Source: Bradyrhizobium lablabi
Lineage (GTDB): Bacteria; Pseudomonadota; Alphaproteobacteria; Rhizobiales; Xanthobacteraceae
Direction of reading: 5' to 3'
Length of the DNA stretch: 64,000 bases
Assembly: GCF_018129385.1 (NCBI RefSeq)
Contig: NZ_JAFCLN010000005.1
Span: 186,001-250,000 of the forward strand
The notes beneath the pieces are model-generated. The model did not search any database and was not told where the DNA came from. It worked only from the letters and a program-made list of their open reading frames with translations. Each line of letters begins with the position of its first letter. Positions within the stretch are counted from its first letter, which is position 1. Made by a program: the position numbers and the translations under genes. Positions 54,888 through 62,903 of this stretch are shown one piece after another.

Positions 54888-55511
54888 ATGAGACATGAAG
54901 CCATCACCGGTTCGACGCGCGCCAGGGGCAGCGTCCGGACGCTCAGCCAGCACGAGGAACTGCCTCTGCTGCGCGATCATCTGCTGAGGTTGGATCGGAC
55001 CAGCCGCCATGACCGCTTCCACGGTTTCATGGACGACAGCTTCATTGAGCGCTACGCCGAAAGATGCGCCGACGACGGCACCGTCATCATCGCCTATTTC
55101 GAGGATGGCGTGGTGCGCGGCGCTGCGGAACTGCATCCGCCGCAGCAGTCGCCGGATTTGATTCCGGAGATCGCCTTCAGCGTGGAAGCCTCGGTGCGCC
55201 GGCAGGGCGTCGGCATCATCCTGTTTCGCAAGCTGATCGCCGAAGCACGCGCCAAGGGATACAGGAATTTGCGCATCACCACCGGCGCCAACAACCAGGC
55301 GATGAAGGCGCTCGCCAACAAGTTTGGCGCGCATCTCACCTTCAGCCACGGCGAGTCGACGGGGATCATCGATCTCACGCAGCATCATCAGCCGGAGCCG
55401 GCGACCAGCGCAGTGCTCGGCGCGGTCGATGCCGCCCGCGCGATCGCCAATCTCAATCGCGCCTACTGGAACATGCTGTTCCGGATGTATGGCTGGGGCC
55501 GCGCCGCCTGA
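54888..55511 (+). CDS. GNAT-family N-acetyltransferase
   Basis: A 207-residue acetyltransferase. Motif A reads VEASVRRQGVGIILFRKLIA near 102-121, with the acetyl-CoA loop R-R-Q-G-V-G. The motif B segment is RNLRITTGANNQAMKALANK, and FGAHLTFSHGES follows. A C-terminal helix of about 45 residues (AVDAARAIANLNRAYWNMLF) is extra. The N-terminal LSQHEELPLLRDHLLRLD with HGFMDDSFIERYAE resembles the family found beside acetate CoA ligases. ATG 54888 has GAGGAG at seven bases. A strong terminator follows. Confidence 0.9.
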   Translation: MRHEAITGSTRARGSVRTLSQHEELPLLRDHLLRLDRTSRHDRFHGFMDDSFIERYAERCADDGTVIIAYFEDGVVRGAAELHPPQQSPDLIPEIAFSVEASVRRQGVGIILFRKLIAEARAKGYRNLRITTGANNQAMKALANKFGAHLTFSHGESTGIIDLTQHHQPEPATSAVLGAVDAARAIANLNRAYWNMLFRMYGWGRAA

Positions 55512-55529
55512 CGCCCGAGGAAACAAATG

Positions 55530-55567
55530 AAAAAGGGCCATTCGCCGATCAGCGAATGGCCCTTTTT
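55530..55567. terminator. Bidirectional intrinsic terminator
   Basis: A perfect 16-base-arm hairpin, AAAAAGGGCCATTCGC against GCGAATGGCCCTTTTT, around a six-base loop, with A and T runs on either side. It can end the GNAT gene on the plus strand and the gene at 55595-55897 on the minus strand. Confidence 0.92.
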
Positions 55568-55594
55568 GATTGGCGGGTAAAAGGAAGAAAGAGG

Positions 55595-55897
55595 TCAGGT
55601 GCCCGTGCGCTTGTCGTTGCCGAAGCGGCGGACCACGCGGCGCTCCACCACGACCGAGCGCTGCGCGCCCTGTTCGCCGGCGATGACGCGCGTTGCGGAG
55701 CGGGCGGCAAGGCGGCTGGTCTTCTTCACTTCCGCAAGCACCGGCTCGTAGGGCATCCCCATCAGCGCAGCGGCGATCTCCGCCTGCTGCTCATGATCGT
55801 CGGTGATCCCTGCGGCAGCGAAAATCGCCTCCTCCAGGGTGGGCGGATCGCGCCGCACGCGACGTGTGCCGTATTTTGTCTGCCAGTCTTCGCTCAT
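55595..55897 (-). CDS. Small basic protein of unknown function
   Basis: A 100-residue cytoplasmic protein starting MSEDWQTKYGTRRVRRDPPT, with an acidic helical segment LEEAIFAAAGITDDHEQQAE and a basic C-terminal part (VVVERRVVRRFGNDKRTGT). No domain assigned. ATG 55897 has GAGGGGCTCC upstream; an ATG at 55909 adds four residues and is less likely. Shares a bidirectional terminator with the convergent GNAT gene. Confidence 0.75.
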   Translation of the reverse strand: MSEDWQTKYGTRRVRRDPPTLEEAIFAAAGITDDHEQQAEIAAALMGMPYEPVLAEVKKTSRLAARSATRVIAGEQGAQRSVVVERRVVRRFGNDKRTGT

Positions 55898-55981
55898 GGA
55901 GCCCCTCATATCGATGCGCGATATCTAGGTAGCCGTATTGTGCATTGCAATATGAAAGTAGCATGGCAATGCAGCCATGCA

Positions 55982-56281
55982 TTACAGCCTCTCTAATTTC
56001 GTCGCGTCGTAGATTTCGATCGTGGTCGCGGCTGATGCCAGCGATTGCAGTGCCTTGACGAATTCGCGCGACGCCGGAACCGCAAAATGCGCGAGCAACG
56101 CGGCGCGATCGGCCCATTGTTCGACAAAAACCAGCCGCAGCGGGTTCTCGCAGTCGATATGCACGGCGTGCGAGATGCAGCCGGGCTCCGTGCGCGAGCG
56201 ATGCACGTGCTCCAGGCTGAGCTTTCTCACCTCGTCGAAACTGTCCTGCCGCGCTGTCACGCTCCCGGTTACCACGATCAT
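55982..56281 (-). CDS. Antibiotic-biosynthesis-monooxygenase-fold protein
   Basis: A 99-residue protein with the dimeric ferredoxin-like ABM fold, similar to YgiN-type quinol monooxygenases: MIVVTGSVTARQDSFDEVRK, HVHRSRTEPGCISHAVH and RLVFVEQWADRAALLAHFA. Such proteins oxidise quinols or related phenols without cofactor, but the exact reaction is unknown. ATG 56281 has GGGGGACGAC before it; an upstream ATG at 56299 would add six residues. It follows the DUF2161 gene by 24 bases. Confidence 0.85.
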   Translation of the reverse strand: MIVVTGSVTARQDSFDEVRKLSLEHVHRSRTEPGCISHAVHIDCENPLRLVFVEQWADRAALLAHFAVPASREFVKALQSLASAATTIEIYDATKLERL

Positions 56282-56305
56282 GTCGTCCCCCAGTGTCATC
56301 GCGCT

Positions 56306-56992
56306 TTAGGGCGCAGGATTGGCGGCCTCCGAGATATCCACCGGCTGCTGCGGCCAACGCTTTAGCGCAGCGCGGCCCGCATCGGTCAGTACATAGATGC
56401 CGCGTTCGGCGCGGTCGAACCAGCCATAGACATTGTGCAGCAGGATTTTTCCGGCGTCCGGGACGGTCTGACGCAGATCGCGCACGCGTTGCGGACCGTT
56501 GGACAGCGCCGCCGCGCAGGCCAGCGCCTGTTGCCGGTAAGCCGTCATGATCGGCGCGCGCGTGCTGCCGCCGAGCACGGGATCGCCGATCCGCCGCCGG
56601 TGCTCGGTCACCAGCCGCGAGCGTTTTTTGGGATCGCGGCGCGGCGCTGACGTCGGCGGCTTGACGATGATCTCGACGTCGCCGCGATCGGTGACCCCTA
56701 GCATGCCGAAGCCGAGTCGTCGGCACAGATTCCGGTAGCGGGCGTCGCTCTCGCGGCCCTTGCCGCGGGCCGACAGCTTTGCCGCAAGCCAGACCTCATC
56801 CGCAGCGCTGGCGCGATCGACCGCCTGAAGCACCAGCTCCAGATTGAACGCGAGCTTCAATTCGCCGATTACGACGACCGGCGGATCGTCGCCGGAAAGC
56901 GCGACCAGATCGCAGCCGCCGATCTCGCCCTTGACGGCGAAGCCGAGCTTTTCGAGGAAGCGTTTGACGGGCAGGTAAAGCGCGGTTTCCAA
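56306..56992 (-). CDS. DUF2161 protein, PD-(D/E)XK nuclease-like
   Basis: A 228-residue protein of the DUF2161 family, predicted to have a PD-(D/E)XK nuclease-like core. The core shows as GCDLVALSGDDPPVVVIGEL followed by KLAFNLELVLQAVDR, giving the D and E-x-K pattern at about 27 and 44-46. A C-terminal part (RQTVPDAGKILLHNVYGWFD and YVLTDAGRAALKRW) looks like a winged helix. The start is TTG 56992 with GGAG at six bases. Role unknown; it could act in DNA processing. Confidence 0.8.
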   Translation of the reverse strand: METALYLPVKRFLEKLGFAVKGEIGGCDLVALSGDDPPVVVIGELKLAFNLELVLQAVDRASAADEVWLAAKLSARGKGRESDARYRNLCRRLGFGMLGVTDRGDVEIIVKPPTSAPRRDPKKRSRLVTEHRRRIGDPVLGGSTRAPIMTAYRQQALACAAALSNGPQRVRDLRQTVPDAGKILLHNVYGWFDRAERGIYVLTDAGRAALKRWPQQPVDISEAANPAP

Positions 56993-57173
56993 GATGGGCT
57001 CCGTGGCGGGCGCGGCCGCGACTCAATGCCCCGAGTCTAGCCCAATTTTCGTAAAGCGTTTGATCGCAGCCGGTCCGACCGGCTATTCTCCGGGAGGGAC
57101 AAGCCAAAGCGGAAGAGGGGAAATGCCCTGCGGATCGCAGTATCCGCGGGGGATATTGCTTTTTCAGTGGGCC

Positions 57174-57893
57174 ATGACGTTGCTGAACGGACTTTACAAG
57201 TTCTCATTCAAGACGGTACGCGGCACCGGTTGCGGCGTCATGTTCGCCACCCCGAGCGGAAAGCTCTATGGCGGCAATTCCGGCTCTTCCTTCATCGGCG
57301 GCTACACCGTGCAGGACGGCGTGATTTCTTCCGAGTTGAAGATGTCGCGGCACAATCATGATCCCGGTTATGTGCCGATGTTCCCGGTCGATAACGTCAT
57401 CATGCGCTTCAAGGGCGCCCACCACGGCAACGAGGTGCATTTCGAGGGCGGCACCGATGCGCTGCCGGGCATCGTCTTCACCAGCATTTTGACGCCGATC
57501 GACGATGCCGATGCGCCGCCGCCCGGCGCAATCGGGCCGAACGGTCTCATCAACGGCCTCTATTCCATCCACATCCGCATGCTCGACGGCATCGACGGCG
57601 GCAATACCGGTGTCATGATGCTGCATGACGGCCGCATTCGCGGCGGCGATGCCTATTTCGACTATATCGGCGCCTACACCGCGGCGAACGGCAAGTGGAA
57701 GGGTGAACTGGTCAACCGCGAGCACACGCCGAGTATCGGCGAGCGGCCGCTGTTCGGCGGCCACGAGGTCGGCGTCGGCTTTTCCGGCACCTACGACCGC
57801 GACGGTGCGGAAGGCGAAGCCACCGCACTCGCCGGCAAACGCAGCATCCGCTTCAAGGCGGTATTGCGGAAGCTGGTGGAGGCGGAAAGCTAA
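57174..57893 (+). CDS. GrlR-like tandem-domain protein, paralogue 1
   Basis: A 239-residue protein made of two homologous halves. The first starts LNGLYKFSFKTVRGTGCGVM, the second INGLYSIHIRMLDGIDGGNT. In both, a Gly-x-Tyr start, a loop with K-L-Y-G-G-N or R-I-R-G-G-D and a following strand (FIGGYTVQDGV / YIGAYTAANGK) recur. This is the pattern of the calycin-like regulator GrlR, known as a single domain in attaching-effacing E. coli. A second copy of the whole protein is at 62904. The start is ATG 57174; an ATG at 57123 has a stronger purine-rich leader. Confidence 0.75.
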   Translation: MTLLNGLYKFSFKTVRGTGCGVMFATPSGKLYGGNSGSSFIGGYTVQDGVISSELKMSRHNHDPGYVPMFPVDNVIMRFKGAHHGNEVHFEGGTDALPGIVFTSILTPIDDADAPPPGAIGPNGLINGLYSIHIRMLDGIDGGNTGVMMLHDGRIRGGDAYFDYIGAYTAANGKWKGELVNREHTPSIGERPLFGGHEVGVGFSGTYDRDGAEGEATALAGKRSIRFKAVLRKLVEAES

Positions 57894-58570
57894 ACCCGCC
57901 CATTCACCGGCAGCAACGCGCCGGTCACGGCGCTCGCGGCATCGCTGGTGAGGAACAGAATCACCTCGGCGAGCTCCTGCGGCGTCACCCATTTCGCAAA
58001 ATCGGCTTTCGGCATGCTGGTGCGGTTCGCTGCCGTGTCGATGATCGAGGGCAGCACCGCGTTGACGGTGATCTTGCCCTTGAGCTCGGCGGCGAGCGCT
58101 TCGGTCAGGCGGTGCACGCCGGCCTTCGAGGCGGCATAGGCGCCCATGCCAGCGCCGGCCTGGATCGCGCCCATTGCGCCGGTATTGACGATGCGTCCCG
58201 CGCTCGATGCGGAAAGATGCGGGATTGCCGCGCGCGATGCGTTCAGCGCCGTGGTCACGTTGAGCCCGTACATCCGCTGCCAGGTCTTTGGATCGCCGTC
58301 CGCCACCGTCTCGAATGCAAAGCCGCCGGCGATGTTGATCAGCGCATCGAGTTTTCCGAAATGCGAGGCCGCCGCGTCGATTGCCGCCTTCGCCTGCGCC
58401 GCGTCGGTGAGATCGACGCCGCCGAGTTCGAGCCGGGTCGGCGAGGCCGGAATTTGCGTTTGCGCAAAATCGATGCCCGCAACCAGCGCGCCGCGCGCCA
58501 GCGCTATCTCCGCGACCACCTTGCCGAGCGCGCCGGAAGCGCCGGTGACGACGATGACTTTTCCATTCAT
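57890..58570 (-). CDS. Short-chain dehydrogenase/reductase
   Basis: A 226-residue classical SDR. The cofactor loop is VTGASGALG (8-16), with the VD/D59-type segment GVDLTD, INIAGG (N-A-G), and the catalytic Tyr-Lys pair in GAYAASKAGVH. NAD versus NADP preference is unclear; the second strand ends in D (GIDFAQ), favouring NAD. It ends LPVNGRV. ATG 58570 has GGAGCAACATC upstream; the reading to 58636 adds unrelated sequence. It overlaps the convergent GrlR-like gene by four bases. Confidence 0.92.
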   Translation of the reverse strand: MNGKVIVVTGASGALGKVVAEIALARGALVAGIDFAQTQIPASPTRLELGGVDLTDAAQAKAAIDAAASHFGKLDALINIAGGFAFETVADGDPKTWQRMYGLNVTTALNASRAAIPHLSASSAGRIVNTGAMGAIQAGAGMGAYAASKAGVHRLTEALAAELKGKITVNAVLPSIIDTAANRTSMPKADFAKWVTPQELAEVILFLTSDAASAVTGALLPVNGRV

Positions 58571-58667
58571 GATGTTGCTCCGGCTCCACTCGGGTTCGCG
58601 AAATTGATTTGCATTGCTCGCTGAAATTGCGCCCATTGGGCGCGAACAACACGGGCGGCAGGGTCAC

Positions 58668-59372
58668 ATGGCAAACATCCCCGCGCAATGCCACACGCAT
58701 CCCGATTTGACCGGCTTGCAGTATCCGCTTCCGCATTTGATGCGAAGCCTCAAAACCCAACGCCGGACCAAGGTCATCGCCATCGGCTCATCATCGACGG
58801 CGGGCGAGGGCGATCTCGTGCCGTTTCCGGCGCGGCTGGAATTGCTCCTGCGGAAGAAATATCGCGATGGCATGATCGACGTGCTCAACCGTGGGCTCAG
58901 CGGACAGGAAGCTCCGTCCGAAGTTTCGCGCTTTGAGTCTGATGTGATCGGCGAAGCGCCGGCGCTGGTGATCTGGCAGGTCGGCACCAACGCGGTGTTC
59001 CGCAAGAAGATGTTCAATCTGGAGGAGGTCGCAGCCTCGATCTCGACAGGCCTCAATTGGCTCGCAGGCCTGCCGATGGACGTGGTGCTGATGGACCTGC
59101 AATTCACGCCTGCGGTGACCGAGCCTGCCGAGACGAGGGGATTTGCCGACCAGATGGTCCGGCTTATTGGCGAGGCGGCGCAAAGAGCAGGCGTCAATGT
59201 GTTCCGCCGTTTTGCCCTGATGGAGCGCTGGGTGGTCAGGGACGGCATCGACATTGCGGATCTGGTCCGCGAGGGCGACGGCGACAAGCTGCACATGAGC
59301 GATTGGGCAACCGGCTGCGTGACGCAGGCACTGTCCGAAGCGATCCTGAACGCGCCCATGGCGACTACGTAG
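58668..59372 (+). CDS. SGNH/GDSL-type hydrolase
   Basis: A 234-residue esterase-fold protein. Block I is AIGSSSTAGEGD with the nucleophile serine at S42 (GSS in place of GDS). Block II glycine is in NRGLSGQEA, block III is WQVGTNAV, and block V is DKLHMSDWA with the catalytic Asp and His. All four blocks are present, so it is probably active. No signal peptide is seen. Substrate unknown. The chosen ATG 58668 follows GGCGGCAGGGTCAC; a shorter start at MRSLKTQRRT (58740) is possible. Confidence 0.88.
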   Translation: MANIPAQCHTHPDLTGLQYPLPHLMRSLKTQRRTKVIAIGSSSTAGEGDLVPFPARLELLLRKKYRDGMIDVLNRGLSGQEAPSEVSRFESDVIGEAPALVIWQVGTNAVFRKKMFNLEEVAASISTGLNWLAGLPMDVVLMDLQFTPAVTEPAETRGFADQMVRLIGEAAQRAGVNVFRRFALMERWVVRDGIDIADLVREGDGDKLHMSDWATGCVTQALSEAILNAPMATT

Positions 59373-59489
59373 AAATCCGGTGGCCCCCGAAACCGCGCCG
59401 ATCGCTAAAATTTGCCGGAGTTTTGTAAGCCGACGGCAGAACGATCCGGCTATACCTCGGCGTCGATCATGCCAGGGGATGGACACGCC

Positions 59490-59696
59490 ATGATGAGAGT
59501 ACTGCCTGACCACGGTTTACCGTTGGTTCAGCTTAAGGAGCAGCGCCGGGATCTCGTCGTTGCCCTGCAAAACCGCAATGGCCCGGTCAGCGGCTGGGAG
59601 CTGATGCAGATCGCTGCCGTTCAGCAGGCGATCTCGGCCTTCGAGGACGTCATCGCCGACCTCGACGCCGAAATGGAAGCAGAAGCGGCGGCCTGA
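59490..59696 (+). CDS. Small helical protein
   Basis: A 68-residue cytoplasmic protein with two amphipathic helices: PLVQLKEQRRDLVVALQNRN and LMQIAAVQQAISAFEDVIAD, ending LDAEMEAEAAA. Two adjacent ATGs (59490, 59493) follow AGGGGATGGACACGCC. A more upstream ATG at 59469 is possible. No family recognised; a coiled-coil or adaptor role is speculation. Confidence 0.65.
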   Translation: MMRVLPDHGLPLVQLKEQRRDLVVALQNRNGPVSGWELMQIAAVQQAISAFEDVIADLDAEMEAEAAA

Positions 59697-59716
59697 GCCG
59701 CGCGCTACCAAAGCGA

Positions 59717-60463
59717 TCAGGCTTCCAGATAGCGCTCGTGCAGCGCCTTGCGCTCAGCGGCTCCAAGCCCGAGCCCGCTGGCCAGATAGTTTTCCAGATT
59801 GCCATAGTCAGCGCTGATGGCCTCGAATGCCGCCGCCAGGAACGGCGGCTGCACCGAGCCCAGCACCTGGCGGACTTCGTCAGGCAAGTCGCTGCTGGCG
59901 GAGGGATCACGCCGGTAGAACTGGTTGGTCAGCAGATAGTCTTCCGCAATCACCTCGTCGGCGACGCCGAGCGTATGCAGGATCAGCGCGCAGGCAAATC
60001 CGGTGCGGTCCTTGCCGGCGGTGCAGTGGATCACCAGCGGCGCGCGATCTTCCAGCAGGTGCCCGAACAGGGCGCGGAAGCGCGGCGTATTCTGTTGCAC
60101 GTAGCTGCGATAGGAATCCCGCATCACATCGAACGCATGCTCGCGTGACAGCGTCTTGCCGGAGTCTCTGATAGCGCGCAGCGCGGCCACCACGGTCGGC
60201 TCGACCGGCAGCGAATGAACCTCGATACCCGCGAGGCCGCACAGCGCCTCGGCGCGCTCATCCTTGCCGCGGAAGTCGAATGCGCTCCTGACGCCGAGCG
60301 TGCGCAGAACAGCCGCATCGTCTTCGGTCAGATGGCCGAGGTGGTTGGATCGAAAGATTTGCCGCCAGCGCACCAGACGGCCGTCCTTGCCGGGATAGCC
60401 GCCAAGGTCACGGAAATTGCTAGCGCCGGCGAGATTGAGGTGACGAACAGGGATTTCTGACAT
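59717..60463 (-). CDS. Tyrosine-protein phosphatase family
   Basis: A 248-residue phosphatase with the C-x5-R loop HCTAGKDRTG (C147, R153) and the N-terminal pattern NLAGASNFRDLGGYP. This places it in the bacterial Y-phosphatase-3 group, several of which also act on phosphoinositides. FDFRGKDER and RSNHLGHLTEDD are further family features. No signal peptide. The start ATG at 60463 gives the family N-terminus; an open frame to 60514 adds a basic stretch that does not fit. Confidence 0.92.
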   Translation of the reverse strand: MSEIPVRHLNLAGASNFRDLGGYPGKDGRLVRWRQIFRSNHLGHLTEDDAAVLRTLGVRSAFDFRGKDERAEALCGLAGIEVHSLPVEPTVVAALRAIRDSGKTLSREHAFDVMRDSYRSYVQQNTPRFRALFGHLLEDRAPLVIHCTAGKDRTGFACALILHTLGVADEVIAEDYLLTNQFYRRDPSASSDLPDEVRQVLGSVQPPFLAAAFEAISADYGNLENYLASGLGLGAAERKALHERYLEA

Positions 60464-60559
60464 CGGACGAAGTTTACGCGATCTTCTGCTGCGGAGGAAC
60501 CACGGCGATTGCATTGCCGGTTGCGGATTGGTCTATAGTCGCAGTTCCCGGGGGAGAAC

Positions 60560-60871
60560 ATGAATCGCAAAGAGATCGTCTGTCTTGCCGCTACTGCGCT
60601 GATTGCGACGATGGCCGGCGCGCCGAAAGCGGCGGCCCAGAGCACGTTCCAGACCTATCGCTGTGCTGATGGCACCGAGTTCATTGTCGGATTTTTCCAA
60701 TACGACAAGCGCGCCCACATGCAGGTCGATGGCAAGGCGGTGACGCTGCAAAAGCGGGTAGCCTTGACGGGTTCGCGCTATTCCGGGGGCGGGGTGACGC
60801 TGCGGGTCACAAAATCGGCTACCACGTTCAAGATCGGCAAGCGGCCGGCCACGAACTGCCAGTTGGGATGA
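60560..60871 (+). CDS. MliC-like exported lysozyme inhibitor
   Basis: A 103-residue periplasmic protein. The signal sequence ends near PKAAA-Q. The mature part has the MliC pattern: YRCADGTEFIVGFF, then RAHMQVDGKAVTLQKRVALT and GSRYSGGGVTLRV, ending CQLG, with the two cysteines placed to pair. MliC proteins bind C-type lysozyme and protect peptidoglycan. No lipobox is seen, so it would be soluble. GGGGGAGAAC precedes the ATG. A hairpin terminator follows. Confidence 0.85.
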   Translation: MNRKEIVCLAATALIATMAGAPKAAAQSTFQTYRCADGTEFIVGFFQYDKRAHMQVDGKAVTLQKRVALTGSRYSGGGVTLRVTKSATTFKIGKRPATNCQLG

Positions 60872-60907
60872 AAAAAGGGCCGAAACCTCGTTGTTTCGAC
60901 CCTTCTT
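60872..60907 (+). terminator. Intrinsic terminator after the MliC-like gene
   Basis: AAGGGCCGAAAC pairs with GTTTCGACCCTT (one mismatch) around a six-base loop and is followed by C-T-T-T, with an A-run before it. It terminates the MliC-like gene and could also work for the convergent DUF2735 gene. Confidence 0.85.
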
Positions 60908-60964
60908 TACCTTGCGTATCGCGTCTGAATTCTGGCGTGCCCTTTGGCGCAATGTGCTGACGGA

Positions 60965-61159
60965 TCAGTGGTCACGTTTTGACTCTTCAATCGCCGCCTG
61001 ATGGTACCAGCTATCGCTGCAAAGGGCTTCGTTCACCCGCACGGCGGTGGCGAGGTCGGCTTTGGCATCGCCGTAGCGGCGTCCGCCGAGGGCAGCCCGG
61101 CCACCGGCTGGAAATTGATAGATCTTCGCAGATCCCTGACTTGAATCTGTATTCAACAT
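60965..61159 (-). CDS. DUF2735 small protein next to glnII
   Basis: A 64-residue protein of the DUF2735 family: SAKIYQFPAGGRAALGGRRY is the family core and CSDSWYHQAAIEESKRDH is the typical end. The family is found in rhizobia and, as I recall, often beside glutamine synthetase II, as here, where it is divergent from glnII. Function unknown; a role in nitrogen control is only suggested by context. ATG 61159 has GGAGAGACCGAA upstream. Confidence 0.85.
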   Translation of the reverse strand: MLNTDSSQGSAKIYQFPAGGRAALGGRRYGDAKADLATAVRVNEALCSDSWYHQAAIEESKRDH

Positions 61160-61698
61160 TTCGGTCTCTCCTTTCATCGAGACTCTGGGTTAGCTGATGG
61201 TGCGCCCGACTCATTCCCGAGTGGTTACCGATTTCGATATCGTTCGTGCCCTCCGCCAACGCAACCTGATGAAAGAGAAGTCACTGCCGATTAAATCGTA
61301 GGCATATTTGGTGTTGCTTTCTGGGAGGCAGAACCCGGCGGGCTAACGTCTCAGCGACGCGCCAGGTTTCAGACGGGTCTCATTCGGACCGATAGGTCTC
61401 TCTGCTGATGCCGTTGCTTTGGGCTTATCGGGCGGTCAGAGGGCCCGGTGCTGCAGAAAGCGGCTGGTCGAGCGAGTTTCCCGGCGATTCCGTCCGCAAA
61501 ATTGCATCTCAGCCGCGCTGCTTTGTCGCGGAGAAAATTTTCCACTCGTCCTCCATGCGGCTGTGGACAAGCTCTGCCGCAGTGCAGCGACTGGCATTTT
61601 AATTGCTTGGTAAGGGCCGGCCGATGGTGGCCGGGTACACCACTGTGGGTCCCAATTGCTTCGGTTCCCACCTATTGCTTCATCAACAGAGAGGCTCA
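61160..61698. promoter_or_regulatory. Divergent control region DUF2735 / glnII
   Basis: 539 bases without a credible gene between two divergent starts. It contains the sigma-54 element at 61592-61606 directed at glnII and a leader of about 80 bases, with a possible hairpin GTGGG ... CCCAC at about 61645-61671. A promoter for the DUF2735 gene must also lie here. I do not see a clear NtrC-site pair. Confidence 0.6.
61592..61606 (+). promoter_or_regulatory. Sigma-54 promoter of glnII
   Basis: TGGCATTTTAATTGC: the -24 TGGCA and -12 TTGC blocks have six bases between them, which is the exact spacing required by sigma-54. It is about 92 bases before the glnII start on the same strand. In Bradyrhizobium glnII is known to be NtrC/sigma-54 controlled. 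This matches sequence and known biology. Confidence 0.85.
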
Positions 61699-62736
61699 AT
61701 GACCAAGTACAAGCTCGAGTATATCTGGCTGGACGGATATACGCCGACACCGAACCTGCGCGGCAAGACGCAGATCAAGGAATTCGCATCTTTCCCGACG
61801 CTCGAGCAGCTCCCGCTGTGGGGCTTTGACGGTTCGTCGACCCAGCAGGCCGAAGGCCACAGCTCCGATTGCGTATTGAAGCCGGTTGCGGTTTATCCCG
61901 ACGGCGCGCGCGAGAACGGCGTGCTCGTGATGTGTGAAGTCATGATGCCCGACGGCAAGACCCCGCACGCTTCCAACAAGCGCGCCACCATCCTTGACGA
62001 TGCCGGCGCCTGGTTCGGCTTCGAGCAGGAATACTTCTTCTACAAAGACGGCCGTCCGCTCGGCTTCCCGACCTCGGGTTACCCGGCGCCGCAAGGCCCG
62101 TACTACACCGGCGTCGGCTATTCGAACGTCGGCTCGGTCGCCCGTGAGATCGTCGAGAAGCATCTCAACCTCTGCCTCTACGCCGGCATCAACCACGAAG
62201 GCATCAACGCCGAAGTGGCGAAGGGCCAGTGGGAATTCCAGATTTTCGGCAAGGGCTCCAAGACCGCTGCCGACCAGATGTGGATGGCTCGTTACCTGAT
62301 GCTGCGTCTCACCGAGAGCTACGGCATCGACATCGAATTCCACTGCAAGCCGCTCGGCGACACCGACTGGAACGGCTCGGGCATGCACGCCAACTTCTCC
62401 ACGCAATACATGCGCGAAGTCGGCGGCAAGGAGTACTTTGAGAAGCTGATGGCGGCCTTTGAGAAGAATCTCATGGACCACATCGCGGTCTACGGTCCGG
62501 ACAACGACAAGCGCCTGACCGGCAAGCACGAGACCGCGCCCTGGAACAAGTTCAGCTATGGCCTGGCCGACCGCGGCGCCTCGATCCGCGTGCCGCACTC
62601 CTTCATGAACAACGGCTACAAGGGCTACCTCGAAGACCGCCGCCCGAACTCGCAGGGCGACCCATACGCCATCGCTTCCCAGATCCTGAAGACGATCTCC
62701 GAAGTTCCGACCGCCGCCAAGTCGGCTGCGGCCTGA
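61699..62736 (+). CDS. glnII: Glutamine synthetase type II
   Basis: The eukaryotic-type GSII, which makes glutamine from glutamate, ammonia and ATP under nitrogen limitation. 345 residues, far shorter than GSI (about 470). The N-terminal MTKYKLEYIWLDGYTPTPNL, the WGFDGSSTQQAEGHSSDCVL block, GFEQEYFFY (metal Glu), VAKGQWEFQIFG and the GSGMHANFST loop are typical, and there is no GlnE adenylylation-tyrosine motif of GSI. ATG 61699 follows AGAGAGGCTC. Driven by the sigma-54 promoter at 61592. A large terminator follows. Confidence 0.97.
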   Translation: MTKYKLEYIWLDGYTPTPNLRGKTQIKEFASFPTLEQLPLWGFDGSSTQQAEGHSSDCVLKPVAVYPDGARENGVLVMCEVMMPDGKTPHASNKRATILDDAGAWFGFEQEYFFYKDGRPLGFPTSGYPAPQGPYYTGVGYSNVGSVAREIVEKHLNLCLYAGINHEGINAEVAKGQWEFQIFGKGSKTAADQMWMARYLMLRLTESYGIDIEFHCKPLGDTDWNGSGMHANFSTQYMREVGGKEYFEKLMAAFEKNLMDHIAVYGPDNDKRLTGKHETAPWNKFSYGLADRGASIRVPHSFMNNGYKGYLEDRRPNSQGDPYAIASQILKTISEVPTAAKSAAA

Positions 62737-62780
62737 CCGATACCTCCAAGGCCCGGGACGGGGGCGTCTGGGCCGCCAAA

Positions 62781-62826
62781 ATGATCCGCCAGAGCAGACC
62801 GCTCTGGCGGATCATTGCGTTTTTGT
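62781..62826 (+). terminator. Strong terminator after glnII
   Basis: ATGATCCGCCAGAGC (62781-62795) is the exact reverse complement of GCTCTGGCGGATCAT (62801-62815) around a five-base loop, followed by GCGTTTTTG. Fifteen perfect base pairs plus a T-run. Confidence 0.9.
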
Positions 62827-62903
62827 GACAACGCTGATCCGTTTCCCTACGGCGCCAACCGGGCTATGTAGGCTTGCATTTGCAAACGCCGGGGACACGG
62901 CCG

